A stretch of DNA of 64,000 bases from Polaromonas sp. (GTDB lineage: Bacteria > Pseudomonadota > Gammaproteobacteria > Burkholderiales > Burkholderiaceae_C). How positions within the stretch are numbered: position 1 is the first letter of the stretch; each line of letters begins with the position of its first letter. The translations under genes were made by a program, and so were the position numbers. Location: the NCBI RefSeq assembly GCF_030680935.1, contig NZ_JAUXUP010000042.1:1-64000 (forward strand), in the 5' to 3' direction. Shown one piece after another: positions 8,257 through 17,140 of the stretch. A model generated the notes under the pieces. It did not search any database. It saw only the letters and a program-made list of their open reading frames with translations, and was not told where the DNA came from.

Positions 8257-8814
8257 ATGGCACTCAAAGCCACCATTTACAAAGCCCAGCTGCAAATTGC
8301 CGATATGGACCGCGGCGTTTACGGCGACCACAACGTGACGATTGCGCGGCACCCGTCCGAGGCCGACGAACGCATGATGATCCGCCTGCTGGCCTTTGCA
8401 CTGAACGTGCCTGCCGACGACAAGAAAGGCCATCTGGAATTTGCCAAGGACTTGTGGGATGTCGATGAGGCGGCGCTCTGGCACAAGGACTACACCGATG
8501 CAATCCTGCACTGGATAGACGTCGGCCAGCCCGACGACAAGCGCCTGATGCGTGCGGCCGGCCGGGCAGAACGCGTCAGCGTCTACAGCTTTGCCAGCAG
8601 CACACCGGTCTGGTGGAAAACCATGGAAAGCAAGCTGACCCGCGCCGCCAACCTGGTGGTGTGGCAAATCGACGCGGCGCAAAGCCAGGCCCTGGCGAAA
8701 CTGGCCAACCGCACCATCCAGTTGCAGGTAACGGTGCAGGACGGCACGGTATGGATGAGCACGGGCGCGGAGTCGGTAGAAATCACGCCGCGCCGGCTGA
8801 CGCCCGGCGGCTGA
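8257..8814 (+). CDS. yaeQ: YaeQ family protein
   Basis: A 185-residue protein matching YaeQ from end to end: M-A-L-K-A-T-I-Y-K-A-Q-L-Q-I-A-D-M-D-R at the start, H-P-S-E-x-D-E-R-M-M-I-R-L-L-A, D-L-W-D and W-I-D-V-G-Q-P in the middle. YaeQ has a restriction-endonuclease-like fold (PD-(D/E)xK superfamily) by published structure, but its cellular role is not settled. It diverges from the MetE-like gene across 115 bases and ends 3 bases before the convergent K+ channel gene. Confidence 0.9.
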   Translation: MALKATIYKAQLQIADMDRGVYGDHNVTIARHPSEADERMMIRLLAFALNVPADDKKGHLEFAKDLWDVDEAALWHKDYTDAILHWIDVGQPDDKRLMRAAGRAERVSVYSFASSTPVWWKTMESKLTRAANLVVWQIDAAQSQALAKLANRTIQLQVTVQDGTVWMSTGAESVEITPRRLTPGG

Positions 8815-8817
8815 AGC

Positions 8818-9732
8818 TCAGGACAGCGGGGCCGGCCGGGACGTGCCCGCCGCCGGATCCTGCTGGTAGGGCGGCAAGCGCGCGCCGCAGTTAAAGCAGA
8901 AATTCGAGTCGGCGGCATGGCCTTCCGTGAGGCACTCGTGGCAGGTGCGCGTGGTGGGCTGCAGCCGCCCCTCCAGACGCCGCTGCATCGCCATCTCCGC
9001 GGTCACGATACCGGTGGGAACCGCCAGAATGCCCCAGCCCATCAGCATCATGAAAGACGCAATCAGCCGGCCCAGGTCGGTCTTGGGAGTGATATCGCCG
9101 TAACCGACGGTGGTCACCGTGCTGATGGCCCAGTACACCGAGGTGGGAATGCTGGTGAAACCATTGGCCTGCCCTTCGACCACATACATCAGTGTGCCCA
9201 TGACCAGCACCACCATGACCACGGCGGACAGGAACACCAGGATCTTGCGTCCGCTGGCGGCCAGCGCGCTGAGCAGGAACTGGTACTCCGCCACATAGGC
9301 GGCCAGCTTGAAGACGCGAAAAACCCGCAGCAGGCGCAACACCCGCACATCAATCAGCGCATGCAATTCAGGGAAGAACAGCGCCAGGTAGGTCGGCAAC
9401 ACCGCCACCAGATCGATGATGCCGAAAAAACTCGTGGCGTACTGCATGGGCTTGCGCACACACAGCAGGCGGGCCAGGTATTCCGCCGTGAAAAGCAGGG
9501 TGAAAAGCCATTCCAGACCGGCCAGCGCCCGACCGTAAGACTGGTGGATGGATTGCACACTGTCTGCCATCACCACGGCAATGCTCAGCAAAATGACGGC
9601 GATCAGAGCCTGGTCGAACAGGCGCCCGGCGCGGGTATCTGCTTCAAAAATAATGGTGTAGACACGCAGGCGCCAGCCGTCCAGCGGCCTCTCATGCGCG
9701 GGATCGGGAATAGGGGGTAAAGGTTTTTCCAT
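8818..9732 (-). CDS. Voltage-gated-type potassium channel with C-terminal zinc ribbon
   Basis: The 304-residue membrane protein has six predicted transmembrane segments. An arginine-rich S4-like helix (RVLRLLRVFRVFKLA, around residue 130) is followed by the pore loop T-V-T-T-V-G-Y-G-D near residue 210, which is the potassium selectivity filter. After the last membrane helix comes a short cytoplasmic tail with C-H-E-C and C-F-N-C, a zinc-ribbon-like quartet not usual in bacterial Kv-type channels. I chose ATG 9732; GTG at 9747 is an alternative. Confidence 0.85.
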   Translation of the reverse strand: MEKPLPPIPDPAHERPLDGWRLRVYTIIFEADTRAGRLFDQALIAVILLSIAVVMADSVQSIHQSYGRALAGLEWLFTLLFTAEYLARLLCVRKPMQYATSFFGIIDLVAVLPTYLALFFPELHALIDVRVLRLLRVFRVFKLAAYVAEYQFLLSALAASGRKILVFLSAVVMVVLVMGTLMYVVEGQANGFTSIPTSVYWAISTVTTVGYGDITPKTDLGRLIASFMMLMGWGILAVPTGIVTAEMAMQRRLEGRLQPTTRTCHECLTEGHAADSNFCFNCGARLPPYQQDPAAGTSRPAPLS

Positions 9733-9865
9733 GCAGGTCGGCCACACAGCTGCGGGGCCACTCCAGTTTCATTGCCAGGCGGTACCTTACCCGAGTTCCG
9801 GACCGGCGAGCGTCAGCAAACCGCGCGACATCAGCGCATCTGCAGCAGTCCGCTGACCTGTGTGC

Positions 9866-10858
9866 TCAGGCTGGCTTGCCAGCGGCACGCCTTCCCTGCT
9901 GGCTCTGGAAATAAACCACCTTGCGGGCGCGCTGCACGTCGCCCAGCGGGCGATGTTGCACCAGCGCCTGCCAGGGATCAAACACCGCGGCTTCGGCCTG
10001 CGCCAGCAGTGCCTGGCTGGCGGCCTGCTGTGGCAGCGTGAGCAGGGCCACGGTGGTGTAAGACGTGGGCCAGTTGACCGACGCATCTTCAATCGGCGTG
10101 GTTTTTTCGTCCACAAATGGCTGCAGCTGAAGCTCATACTGCAGGGCGGCACTGGCCAGCCGCTGGCTGAAATTGGCACCCCAGTCCTTGCCGGCGTCGG
10201 GCGAGGCCGGGCCGTTGCTGGCGGCCGGCAACAGGCGCACACGCACCGCGTACGGGCCGCAGGCCAGGGGCACACTGCTGAAAAAGGTCTCTGTCGTGAA
10301 GCCTTTGAAAGGTTTGCCCGCAATCCTGATCATTTTGGCCAGTTGCAGCGGCCCACCCAAAAAGCCGTAACGCTTGAAGAGAAATTTCAGCAGGGCGCCG
10401 TTGCCGTGTGAGGCGGCCTCGACAAAATCAACAAACTCCGCGCTGCCGGTGAATGCAAATTTTTCCTGGTTGATGAGGGTGAAGTCCTGGCTCTGCGCCG
10501 GCGCGTTGCCCAAAGCACTGTCACCCTGCACCCCCAGGACCTTGAAGGAAAAGCCGCGGATGTCGGGCATTTTGTCGCTGGCCTTGTCCAGCCCGCCGTT
10601 GGAAAGGCGCAGCAGCACCTCATAAGAAGCCGGCGCGGCAAACAGGCCCTGGCGGGCAAATTCCGGAAGGTCCGGCAGCACCCGCAACTCGCCGCGCGCA
10701 GCGCTCAGCTGCTTGCGGTGCAGCGCACGGCCGGTGCCGTAACGCGCCGACTTGCGGCGCTGGATCTCCGCAAAAATCCGGGCGTAGCCTTCATAACGCT
10801 GTGCTTCGTCAGCGGCGATGCGCTCCCGCCATGCCGTGCTGGGGGCCTGTGTGCTCAT
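9866..10858 (-). CDS. Catalase-family (catalase-like fold) protein
   Basis: A 330-residue protein with the catalase-like core: A-L-H-R-K-Q near residue 46 where true catalases carry the distal histidine, then L-R-L-S-N-G-G-L and P-D-I-R-G-F-S-F-K-V-L-G, then D-F-T-L-I-N-Q near residue 124. It is shorter than monofunctional catalases and I do not see the usual proximal R-x3-Y motif, so haem binding and peroxidase activity are uncertain. Database entries often call such proteins catalase family. The ATG has a GGAG ribosome site. Confidence 0.7.
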   Translation of the reverse strand: MSTQAPSTAWRERIAADEAQRYEGYARIFAEIQRRKSARYGTGRALHRKQLSAARGELRVLPDLPEFARQGLFAAPASYEVLLRLSNGGLDKASDKMPDIRGFSFKVLGVQGDSALGNAPAQSQDFTLINQEKFAFTGSAEFVDFVEAASHGNGALLKFLFKRYGFLGGPLQLAKMIRIAGKPFKGFTTETFFSSVPLACGPYAVRVRLLPAASNGPASPDAGKDWGANFSQRLASAALQYELQLQPFVDEKTTPIEDASVNWPTSYTTVALLTLPQQAASQALLAQAEAAVFDPWQALVQHRPLGDVQRARKVVYFQSQQGRRAAGKPA

Positions 10859-10941
10859 TGGAATCTCCTCCAGGGTTTCAGTCTTTGCTTCGCACGATAC
10901 ACCACACCCGCCGGCCCGACCAGCCCCGACCGGCTGCAGGT

Positions 10942-11003
10942 GATTTGCTCCTGTTTTTATAGCTGACCACGCCCGCCATCAAAGGGCCAGTTGCCTTTTT
11001 GAT
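10942..11003. repeat. Dispersed repeat B, copy at 10.9 kb
   Basis: A roughly 60-base element with the pattern TTGCT...TATAGCTG...CGCCCGCCA..CAAAGGGCC...CTTTTTGATGA. Similar blocks occur at 19321, 22284, 58543 and, in part, at 26011 and 28234. It lies in the gap between the catalase-like gene start and the acyl-CoA ligase end. The repeats share the order of short words rather than perfect identity. Confidence 0.65.
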
Positions 11004-11012
11004 GATCAGCGT

Positions 11013-12758
11013 TCAGGCAGAAGTGCCTTCCGCCTCCTGCAAGGTGCGCCACATCACCTTGCCGGAACCGCTTTTCGGCAGGACATCGACAAACTGCACC
11101 ACACGCGGGTATTTATAGGCCGCCATGTTCTCCTTGCACCAGTCGATGATGGCTTCCTCGCTGACCTGGCCCTTGTGGCTTTGTCGCAGCACCACCACCG
11201 CCTTGACGGTCTCGCCGCGGTAGGCGTCTTTGGTACTGATGATGCAGGCCTCCTGGATGGCCGGGTGTTTGAACATCAACGCCTCAACCTCGGCCGGCCA
11301 GACCTTGAAACCCGATGCATTGATCATGCGTTTGAGCCGGTCGGTGATGAAGAAGTAGCCCTCCTCATCTACCCGTCCGAGGTCACCTGAGCGGAAGAAA
11401 CGTTTGCCGTCAATCTCGATAAAGGCCGCCGCAGTCGCCTCGGGCCGCTTCCAGTAGCCGGAAAAATTCTGCGGCCCGCACATGATGATTTCACCCTGCT
11501 CGCCCAGCGGCATTTCTTCCAGCGTCAAAGGGTCGATCACGCGTGAGTCCACGTTCAGGAAAGGCACACCCAGACACTGCTGCTTGGTGGCATCTGGCGG
11601 GTTGCTGTGGGAAGGCGCAGCGGTTTCTGTCAGGCCGTAGCCCTCGGCAAAACGCAGACCGTACTGCTCCCACAGGCGCTGGGCCACCGCCTGCGGCATG
11701 GCCGCGCCTCCGCCACCTATGTACACCAGGCTGCTCAAATCAAAACTCTCAAAATTGGGGCTGGCCAGCAGGTCAATGACCATGGTCGGAATGTTGGTCC
11801 AGTGGGTCACGCGCCAGCGCGATATCAACTTGCCCGCCAGTTCGCGGTCCCAGCGCGGCATGATGACCAGCGTGGCACCGCCGTAGATCGACGCATGCAT
11901 AAGCGACACCATGCCGGTGATGTGAAACATCGGCACCACCGACAAAACAATGTTCTCTGGCGTGCTGTTGCCCCACAGGCTGCTGCCCACCGCGTTGTGC
12001 ATGATGCTGGCGTGGGTGTGCATGCAACCTTTGGGCAGGCCAGTGGTGCCGCTGGTGTAGGGCAGCACAGCCAGGTCCTGCGGTGTCGCGGTGTGTTCGG
12101 GCAAGCGACCTGCCGCGTCCCGGCCCAAGGCATCGCCCCAGCCGGTCACAATGCCGCCCGCCATCACCGGCGCCGGGTGCCGGGTGCCCAGCCACTCCTG
12201 CCAGGCCGGCGGCAGATCCACCGCTGCGGCGGCCAGATCAAAAGCATCGCTGTAATGGGTGACAACCAGGTGCTGCAGACGCAAGGCGGGATCCAGCTGC
12301 GCATTGGCCTTGACCAGCTCAGGCGCCAGGTCGGCAGAGGTGATGGCCACCCGCGCATCGGGGTCGGTGATGTAGTGCTTGAGCTCTTCCGCGCGGTTCA
12401 TCGGGTTGACCGGCACCACGACCGCATTGGCCCGCAGGATGGCGAAATGGGCAATCACCCACTGCGGACAGTTCTGCATGTTGAGCACCACGCGGTCACC
12501 TTTTTTGACGCCCATTTCATGCAGGGTGGCTGCCAGCCGCTCGGCCTTCTGGAGCACCTCGGCGTATGTAAAAACCTGCCCGAAAAACACCAGTGCCGGC
12601 TTGTTGGGGTAACGCAGCGCGCTGACCGCCAGGTTGTGCCAGAGCGATATGGCCGGCGCGGTGATACGGTGCGGCAAACGTTTGGGCCAGACCTTGTGAT
12701 GCAGGGTGTGCGGATTGGAAGAGGGGGTCGCAGGTGCAACTGCATTCGGGTCGGACAA
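11013..12758 (-). CDS. Acyl-CoA synthetase (AMP-dependent ligase)
   Basis: A 581-residue adenylate-forming enzyme. The ATP-binding P-loop Y-T-S-G-T-T-G-L-P-K-G lies near residue 218, Y-G-L-T-E-T-A near 366, F-R-S-G-D-L-G near 460, and the C-terminal catalytic lysine lies in K-S-G-S-G-K-V near residue 570. This is the full fatty-acyl-CoA ligase architecture: activation of a carboxylate to acyl-AMP, then transfer to CoA. The chain length preference is not readable; medium to long chain is the family guess. The start is TTG at 12758, supported by a GGAG site 7 bases upstream. Confidence 0.87.
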   Translation of the reverse strand: MSDPNAVAPATPSSNPHTLHHKVWPKRLPHRITAPAISLWHNLAVSALRYPNKPALVFFGQVFTYAEVLQKAERLAATLHEMGVKKGDRVVLNMQNCPQWVIAHFAILRANAVVVPVNPMNRAEELKHYITDPDARVAITSADLAPELVKANAQLDPALRLQHLVVTHYSDAFDLAAAAVDLPPAWQEWLGTRHPAPVMAGGIVTGWGDALGRDAAGRLPEHTATPQDLAVLPYTSGTTGLPKGCMHTHASIMHNAVGSSLWGNSTPENIVLSVVPMFHITGMVSLMHASIYGGATLVIMPRWDRELAGKLISRWRVTHWTNIPTMVIDLLASPNFESFDLSSLVYIGGGGAAMPQAVAQRLWEQYGLRFAEGYGLTETAAPSHSNPPDATKQQCLGVPFLNVDSRVIDPLTLEEMPLGEQGEIIMCGPQNFSGYWKRPEATAAAFIEIDGKRFFRSGDLGRVDEEGYFFITDRLKRMINASGFKVWPAEVEALMFKHPAIQEACIISTKDAYRGETVKAVVVLRQSHKGQVSEEAIIDWCKENMAAYKYPRVVQFVDVLPKSGSGKVMWRTLQEAEGTSA

Positions 12759-12943
12759 TTCAGGCTCCAGGGTTGTGCGCGGCGGACCCTGAGCCTACCC
12801 CGGCTGTGGCGGGTGTGCATCGGGGAAGCTCCCGATAAAACACTGTCGCCTCAGCGACCACCACTGACTATGATCAGGAGCCAGCGAAAGCTCTCACACA
12901 GCAGCAGATCCACTTCCACCACCGACTTTTGAGCAGAGACACC

Positions 12944-13930
12944 ATGCGCCTCAACCCCTGGACTTCACCCTTTTTCCGCAAAGCCCTGGCGACTTTGGGG
13001 CTGCTTGTTGCCGGCAGCACAGCGCTGGCGGCCTATCCCGAAAAGCCGATACGCGTGGTCATCGGTTTTCCGGCGGGCGGCCCGCTCGATCAACACGCGC
13101 GACTGCTGGCGGAGAGGTTGCAGGCCGTGCTGGGGCAGCCCGTTCTCATTGACTACAAGTCGGGCGCAGGCGGCACGGTCGGCGCGCAAGACGTCATGAA
13201 GGCCCCGCCAGACGGCTACACCCTGATGCTGGCCAACACCGGCGTCATGGTCATCAACCCTGCCCTGTACACCCGCCTGCCCTACAACACGCTGAAGGAC
13301 TTCACCCCCATTGCCCGCACTGCCATGCAGCCGCTGGCACTGCTGGTCAACCCGAAGCTGCCGGTGACCACGCTGAAAGAGTTTGTCGATTACACCCGGG
13401 CCCGCCCCGGCCAGATCAACTACGGCTCTGCCGGCAATGGTGGCATCAGCCACCTGGTGCCGGAAATGTTCAAGAATGCCGCAGGGCTGTTCATGGTGCA
13501 CATTCCCTACCGGGGCAGCGCGCCGGCGTTCACCGATCTGATGGGTGGACAGGTGCAGTTCATGGGTGAGTCGATTCCCCAAGCCGCCAATTACCACAAG
13601 CAAGGCAAGGTACGCGCCCTGGCGGTGACCAGCAAAGAGCGCAACCCCGCGCTGCCAGACATCCCGACCGTCATCGAGTCCGGCTTCAAGGGTTTTGAGG
13701 TGGTCGGTTTTTACGGTTTTCTGGCGCCCGCCGGGCTGCCTGCCGACATCACCGCCAAACTGAGCGACGCCTTCAAGCAGGTGATGACCAGCGCCGATAT
13801 CCGCAATCGCATGGTCGCGCAGGGCGCAGATCCGGCTTTCCTGGGCAGCGAAGACTTTGCAAAATTTCTTGCCGCCGAAATGCCGCGTTGGGCCCAGGCG
13901 GTGAAAGCCTCTGGCGCAAAACTGGACTGA
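12944..13930 (+). CDS. Bug-family periplasmic solute-binding protein (TctC-like)
   Basis: The 328-residue protein has a signal peptide (ALATLGLLVAGSTALA) followed by the mature start Y-P-E-K-P-I-R-V-V-I-G-F-P-A-G-G and the family motif S-G-A-G-G-T-V-G-A near residue 82. Bug receptors capture carboxylates, amides and aromatic acids for tripartite tricarboxylate transporters. No TctA/TctB genes are next to it, which is common in Burkholderiales. It is 6 bases from the amidase, suggesting that the operon imports and hydrolyses an amide. ATG at 12944 is preferred over an upstream TTG because of its GAGCAGAGA spacer. Confidence 0.88.
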   Translation: MRLNPWTSPFFRKALATLGLLVAGSTALAAYPEKPIRVVIGFPAGGPLDQHARLLAERLQAVLGQPVLIDYKSGAGGTVGAQDVMKAPPDGYTLMLANTGVMVINPALYTRLPYNTLKDFTPIARTAMQPLALLVNPKLPVTTLKEFVDYTRARPGQINYGSAGNGGISHLVPEMFKNAAGLFMVHIPYRGSAPAFTDLMGGQVQFMGESIPQAANYHKQGKVRALAVTSKERNPALPDIPTVIESGFKGFEVVGFYGFLAPAGLPADITAKLSDAFKQVMTSADIRNRMVAQGADPAFLGSEDFAKFLAAEMPRWAQAVKASGAKLD

Positions 13931-13936
13931 AGCCTG

Positions 13937-15343
13937 ATGGCAGAACTCTGGCAATTCGACGCAGCTGCGCTTTCTGAGGGTTACCGCACCAAGGCATTCA
14001 CGCCGGTGGACGCGCTGGAGGCCTGCCTGGCCCGCGTGGCAACATGCCAGCCACACCTGAACGCCATGGCGCACATTGACGACGCGGGCGCGCGGCATGC
14101 GGCCGACGCCAGCCGCCAGCGTTGGGCGGACGCCCAGCCGCTGGGGCCGCTTGATGGGGTGCCGGTAAGTTTGAAAGACAACCTGCACGCTGGCGGCCTG
14201 CCCACCGGCTGGGGCAGCCGGCTGCTGCGCGGATTCGTGGCCAGCCAGGATGAGCTGCCTGTGGCCCGGCTGCGCGCCGCAGGCATGGTGATCTTTGGCA
14301 AGACCACGCTGCCGGAGTTTGCGATGCAGGGCCATACCGGCAACCTTGCCACCGGCATCACGCGCAACCCGTGGAATACAGCGCTAACCCCGGGCGGCTC
14401 TTCGGGCGGCGCAGCCGCTTCGGTGGCCGCAGGCTGCGGGCCGCTGGCGCTGGCTACTGACGGCGGCGGCTCCATCCGCCGGCCGGCATCGCATTGCGGC
14501 GTGGTTGGGTTCAAGCCGTCGGCCGGACTGGTACCGCGCGCGGGCGGCCTGCCGGAAATCTTCCTCGGCCATGAAACCGTGGGGGCGATTGGTCGCACCG
14601 TGCGAGATGTGCAGCATGTGGTGCAGGTGCTGGCCGCACCTGCAAACAGGCTGGCGGCGCTGGATGCGGCGCCAGCGCGGATTCTTTTTGCGCCCCGTTT
14701 CGCCGCGCACCCGGTCGATGCGGGCATTGCCGGACAGATGGCCGATGTCGCCCGGCGCTTTGAGGCGCTGGGCCACCGGGTGGACGAGGCCCAGGGCTTT
14801 GATTTGTCAGAGCCGCTCAACGCCATGTGGTCCCTCCTGTCGTGCACGGGTCTGGCCTGGATGATGGGCGAGGCAGCTCACTTGCCCGAGTTCGGACTGG
14901 AGCCCGGACAGCAGCCCGACATGGCCCAGTGCACCCAGGCCATTCAGAACAACCTGCGCGACGGGTTGGCCGCCGAAGCCACGGCGCTGTTCAAATTGCT
15001 GGCCTGCATGCAAACGCTCAACCACCGGCTGCATGCCCTTTTTTCCACCTGCGACTTCATCCTCACACCCGCGGCAGCCGCACTGCCCTGGACTGCCGAA
15101 GAGACACATCCCACCGTCATCGCCGGCCAGACCGTGGGGCCGCGCGGCCATGCGGTGTACACCGCCTTCGCGAATGCTGCAGGCTTGCCAGCCATTGCCC
15201 TGCCTGCGGGGATGTTGCTGGGCCTGCCCGCCGGTTTCCACCTGGTCGGCCGACCCGGCGCCGACGCGCAGCTGCTGGCGCTGGCGCTGCAGTACGAGCA
15301 GGCCCATCCCTGGGCCAGCGCCTGGCCGGCGCTGCCCGCATGA
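13937..15343 (+). CDS. Amidase signature family enzyme
   Basis: A 468-residue amidase. The Ser-cisSer-Lys triad is visible: lysine in V-S-L-K-D-N-L near residue 77, cis-serine in P-G-G-S-S-G-G-A-A-A near 155 and the nucleophilic serine in D-G-G-G-S-I-R-R-P-A near 179. Members hydrolyse amides to acids and ammonia; the substrate is unknown. It overlaps the following hydratase gene by four bases (ATGA), and the upstream Bug receptor is adjacent, so the three genes form a small catabolic operon. Confidence 0.88.
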   Translation: MAELWQFDAAALSEGYRTKAFTPVDALEACLARVATCQPHLNAMAHIDDAGARHAADASRQRWADAQPLGPLDGVPVSLKDNLHAGGLPTGWGSRLLRGFVASQDELPVARLRAAGMVIFGKTTLPEFAMQGHTGNLATGITRNPWNTALTPGGSSGGAAASVAAGCGPLALATDGGGSIRRPASHCGVVGFKPSAGLVPRAGGLPEIFLGHETVGAIGRTVRDVQHVVQVLAAPANRLAALDAAPARILFAPRFAAHPVDAGIAGQMADVARRFEALGHRVDEAQGFDLSEPLNAMWSLLSCTGLAWMMGEAAHLPEFGLEPGQQPDMAQCTQAIQNNLRDGLAAEATALFKLLACMQTLNHRLHALFSTCDFILTPAAAALPWTAEETHPTVIAGQTVGPRGHAVYTAFANAAGLPAIALPAGMLLGLPAGFHLVGRPGADAQLLALALQYEQAHPWASAWPALPA

Positions 15344-16092
15344 GCAGCCATGCCCACGCCCTGGCGGCCCGGCTGCTCGCTGCCCGCAAAGGCTACGCGC
15401 CCGCGCAGTGGCGCGATCTGGTGCCTGCCGATCGGGCGGACGCCTACGCAGTTCAGGATGCGGTCATGGCGCAATTGGGGGTTATCGGCGGCTGGAAGGT
15501 GGGCGCCAAGGGGCCAGCGGTGGAGCCCGCCTGCGCACCCATACCGGCCAGCGGCTTGCTGCGCTCGGGCGCCGCAGCGCTGATCGGCCCGCCCTGGACC
15601 CTGCGCGGCATCGAGGTGGAAGTTGCGGTGCGGCTGAGCCGAGACCTTCCGGCCGCAGGCGGCATCCCTTGCGCTGCAGAGATCATGGCCGCCATTGACG
15701 CAGTGCTGCCGGCGATCGAAGTCGTGGAGACGCGGCTGGCCAACTGGCATGGCAGCGAGCCACTGGCTGCGCTGGCTGACCTGCAAAGCCACGGCGCGCT
15801 GGTGCTGGGCGAGCCCTCGGCGCAGCGTCCGCAAGACATCGACCTGCGGACCGTGCAGGCCACCTTGGCGTTTGACGGCAAGACTGTGGCCAGGACGCAG
15901 AGCGGCAACCCGGCTGCCGACATCTGGCGGCTGCTCGGCTGGCTCGCGCATCACTGCGCGCAACGCGGCACGCCATTGCGCGAGGGCGACGTGATCACCA
16001 CCGGTTCGTGCACCGGCATGCTGTTCGCCCCCGAGGGTGCCCATGTGCAAGGCCAGCTCGCTGGCTTGGGCAAGGTAGAACTGCGCTTTTAG
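15340..16092 (+). CDS. 2-keto-4-pentenoate hydratase-like (FAH superfamily) protein
   Basis: A 250-residue protein of the MhpD/DmpE branch of the fumarylacetoacetate hydrolase superfamily: G-W-K-V-G-A-K-G near residue 46, G-I-E-V-E-V-A-V-R-L near 90 (metal-binding glutamates), I-E-V-V-E-T-R near 126, and D-V-I-T-T-G-S-C-T-G near the C-terminus. Relatives hydrate 2-oxopent-4-enoate or decarboxylate 4-oxalocrotonate in meta-cleavage pathways. It begins within the amidase stop codon and is therefore translationally coupled. The substrate in this operon is uncertain. Confidence 0.83.
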   Translation: MSSHAHALAARLLAARKGYAPAQWRDLVPADRADAYAVQDAVMAQLGVIGGWKVGAKGPAVEPACAPIPASGLLRSGAAALIGPPWTLRGIEVEVAVRLSRDLPAAGGIPCAAEIMAAIDAVLPAIEVVETRLANWHGSEPLAALADLQSHGALVLGEPSAQRPQDIDLRTVQATLAFDGKTVARTQSGNPAADIWRLLGWLAHHCAQRGTPLREGDVITTGSCTGMLFAPEGAHVQGQLAGLGKVELRF

Positions 16093-16114
16093 CGGTCGGA
16101 CGGCAGCCCCCAAG

Positions 16115-16174
16115 TTGGTGCGGATCGCACCGTCACCTCACGGGAGCTCCAGATTGGTGCACACCATAGTGTGC
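16115..16174. promoter_or_regulatory. Candidate NtrC-like enhancer sites
   Basis: Two dyads lie 57-130 bases upstream of the sigma-54 promoter at 16231. The first is GGTGCGGATCGCACC (16117-16131). The second is GCACACCATAGTGTGC (16159-16174), which on the other strand reads GCACACTATGGTGTGC and resembles the NtrC consensus GCAC-N5-TGGTGC apart from a one-base spacing difference. TTGGTGC begins both sites. Binding by NtrC is inference. Confidence 0.45.
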
Positions 16175-16230
16175 CCATGGCGCGGCTAGCGCTGGTGGCA
16201 TTGCGCGATAGATTGCCCGCACAACGGCAA

Positions 16231-16244
16231 GGCACAGGACTTGC
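16231..16244 (+). promoter_or_regulatory. Sigma-54 promoter for the amino acid ABC operon
   Basis: GGCAC-AGGAC-TTGC gives the -24 GG and -12 GC elements at the exact 10-base spacing of sigma-54 promoters (consensus TGGCAC-N5-TTGC). The -12 element lies about 70 bases upstream of the binding-protein ATG at 16313. The only consensus deviation seen is A instead of T just before GGCAC. Confidence 0.65.
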
Positions 16245-16312
16245 GTAAAAGCTTTGCACCCCCGTCCGCGCCAATGGCGAACAAAGACATCCACACAACC
16301 TGGAAAAGTTTT

Positions 16313-17104
16313 ATGAACATCAGCAAACGCACCTTCACCCTGGGCCTGGCCGCCGCCCTGCTCACCGCCAGCGCCGTGCAGGCGCAAACCGCACTCGACG
16401 ACGTGATGAAGGCAAAGGAAATCAAGATTGCCATCCCTACCGACTTCCCGCCCTACGGCTTCGTCGGTACCGATCTCAAGCCCCAGGGCCTGGACATCGA
16501 CATGGCCAACTACATCGCCGCCAAGCTGGGCGTGAAAGTGGAACTGCTGCCCGTCACCACCGCCAACCGCATCGCCTACCTGCAGACCAAAAAGGCCGAC
16601 CTGGTGATCTCCACCCTGGGCAAGAACCCCGACCGCGAAAAGGTGATTGACTTCACCATTGCCTACTCGCCCTTCTTTATCGCCGTGTTCGGCCCTAAGA
16701 CAATTGTGGTGAAGTCACCCGCCGACCTGGCGGGCAAGTCGATCTCCGTCACCCGCGGCTCGGTCGATGATGCCGAGCTGACCAAGGTGGCACCGCCAAG
16801 CACAGAGCTGCGCCGCTTCGAGGACAACAACTCCACCATCTCTGCCTTTGCCGCGGGCCAGACGCAGCTGGTGGCCACCAGCGCGCAAGTGGCCGGCAAC
16901 CTGATGGCCAGGAGCCCGCAGTTGGGCACCGAATACAAGTTCGTGCTGAAAGATTCTCCGAACTTCATCGGCGTCGGCAAGGGCGAGGACAAAATGCGCC
17001 TGAAGATCAATGACATCCTGGCCGATGCCAAGAAAAGCGGCGACATTGACAAGATGGCGATGAAGTGGCTCGGCCGCCCGGCGGGTGACCTGCCGCTGAA
17101 CTGA
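16313..17104 (+). CDS. Polar amino acid ABC transporter, substrate-binding protein
   Basis: A 263-residue periplasmic binding protein (family 3). A signal peptide ends at A-V-Q-A near residue 24. The mature domain shows I-P-T-D-F-P-P-Y-G-F-V-G, L-D-I-D-M-A-N-Y and the central R-I-A-Y-L-Q-T-K-K-A-D-L-V-I-S-T-L family pattern. It delivers a polar amino acid such as glutamine, glutamate or histidine to the permeases encoded next. I chose the ATG at 16313 because the signal peptide begins there. Confidence 0.9.
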   Translation: MNISKRTFTLGLAAALLTASAVQAQTALDDVMKAKEIKIAIPTDFPPYGFVGTDLKPQGLDIDMANYIAAKLGVKVELLPVTTANRIAYLQTKKADLVISTLGKNPDREKVIDFTIAYSPFFIAVFGPKTIVVKSPADLAGKSISVTRGSVDDAELTKVAPPSTELRRFEDNNSTISAFAAGQTQLVATSAQVAGNLMARSPQLGTEYKFVLKDSPNFIGVGKGEDKMRLKINDILADAKKSGDIDKMAMKWLGRPAGDLPLN

Positions 17105-17140
17105 CAAGATCTGTCCTTCCTTGCTTGACCTGGGCTCTAG

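Noticed and set aside
11607-12932. Long plus-strand frame across the acyl-CoA ligase gene
   Set aside because: The minus strand carries the complete ligase with all catalytic motifs.
12965-14335. Long minus-strand frame across the Bug receptor and amidase genes
   Set aside because: Both plus-strand genes have full family motifs; the antisense frame spans their junction and resembles nothing.
16194-16216. Second possible sigma-54 promoter (TGGCA ... TTGC)
   Set aside because: The GG-to-GC spacing is 16 bases, not the required 10.
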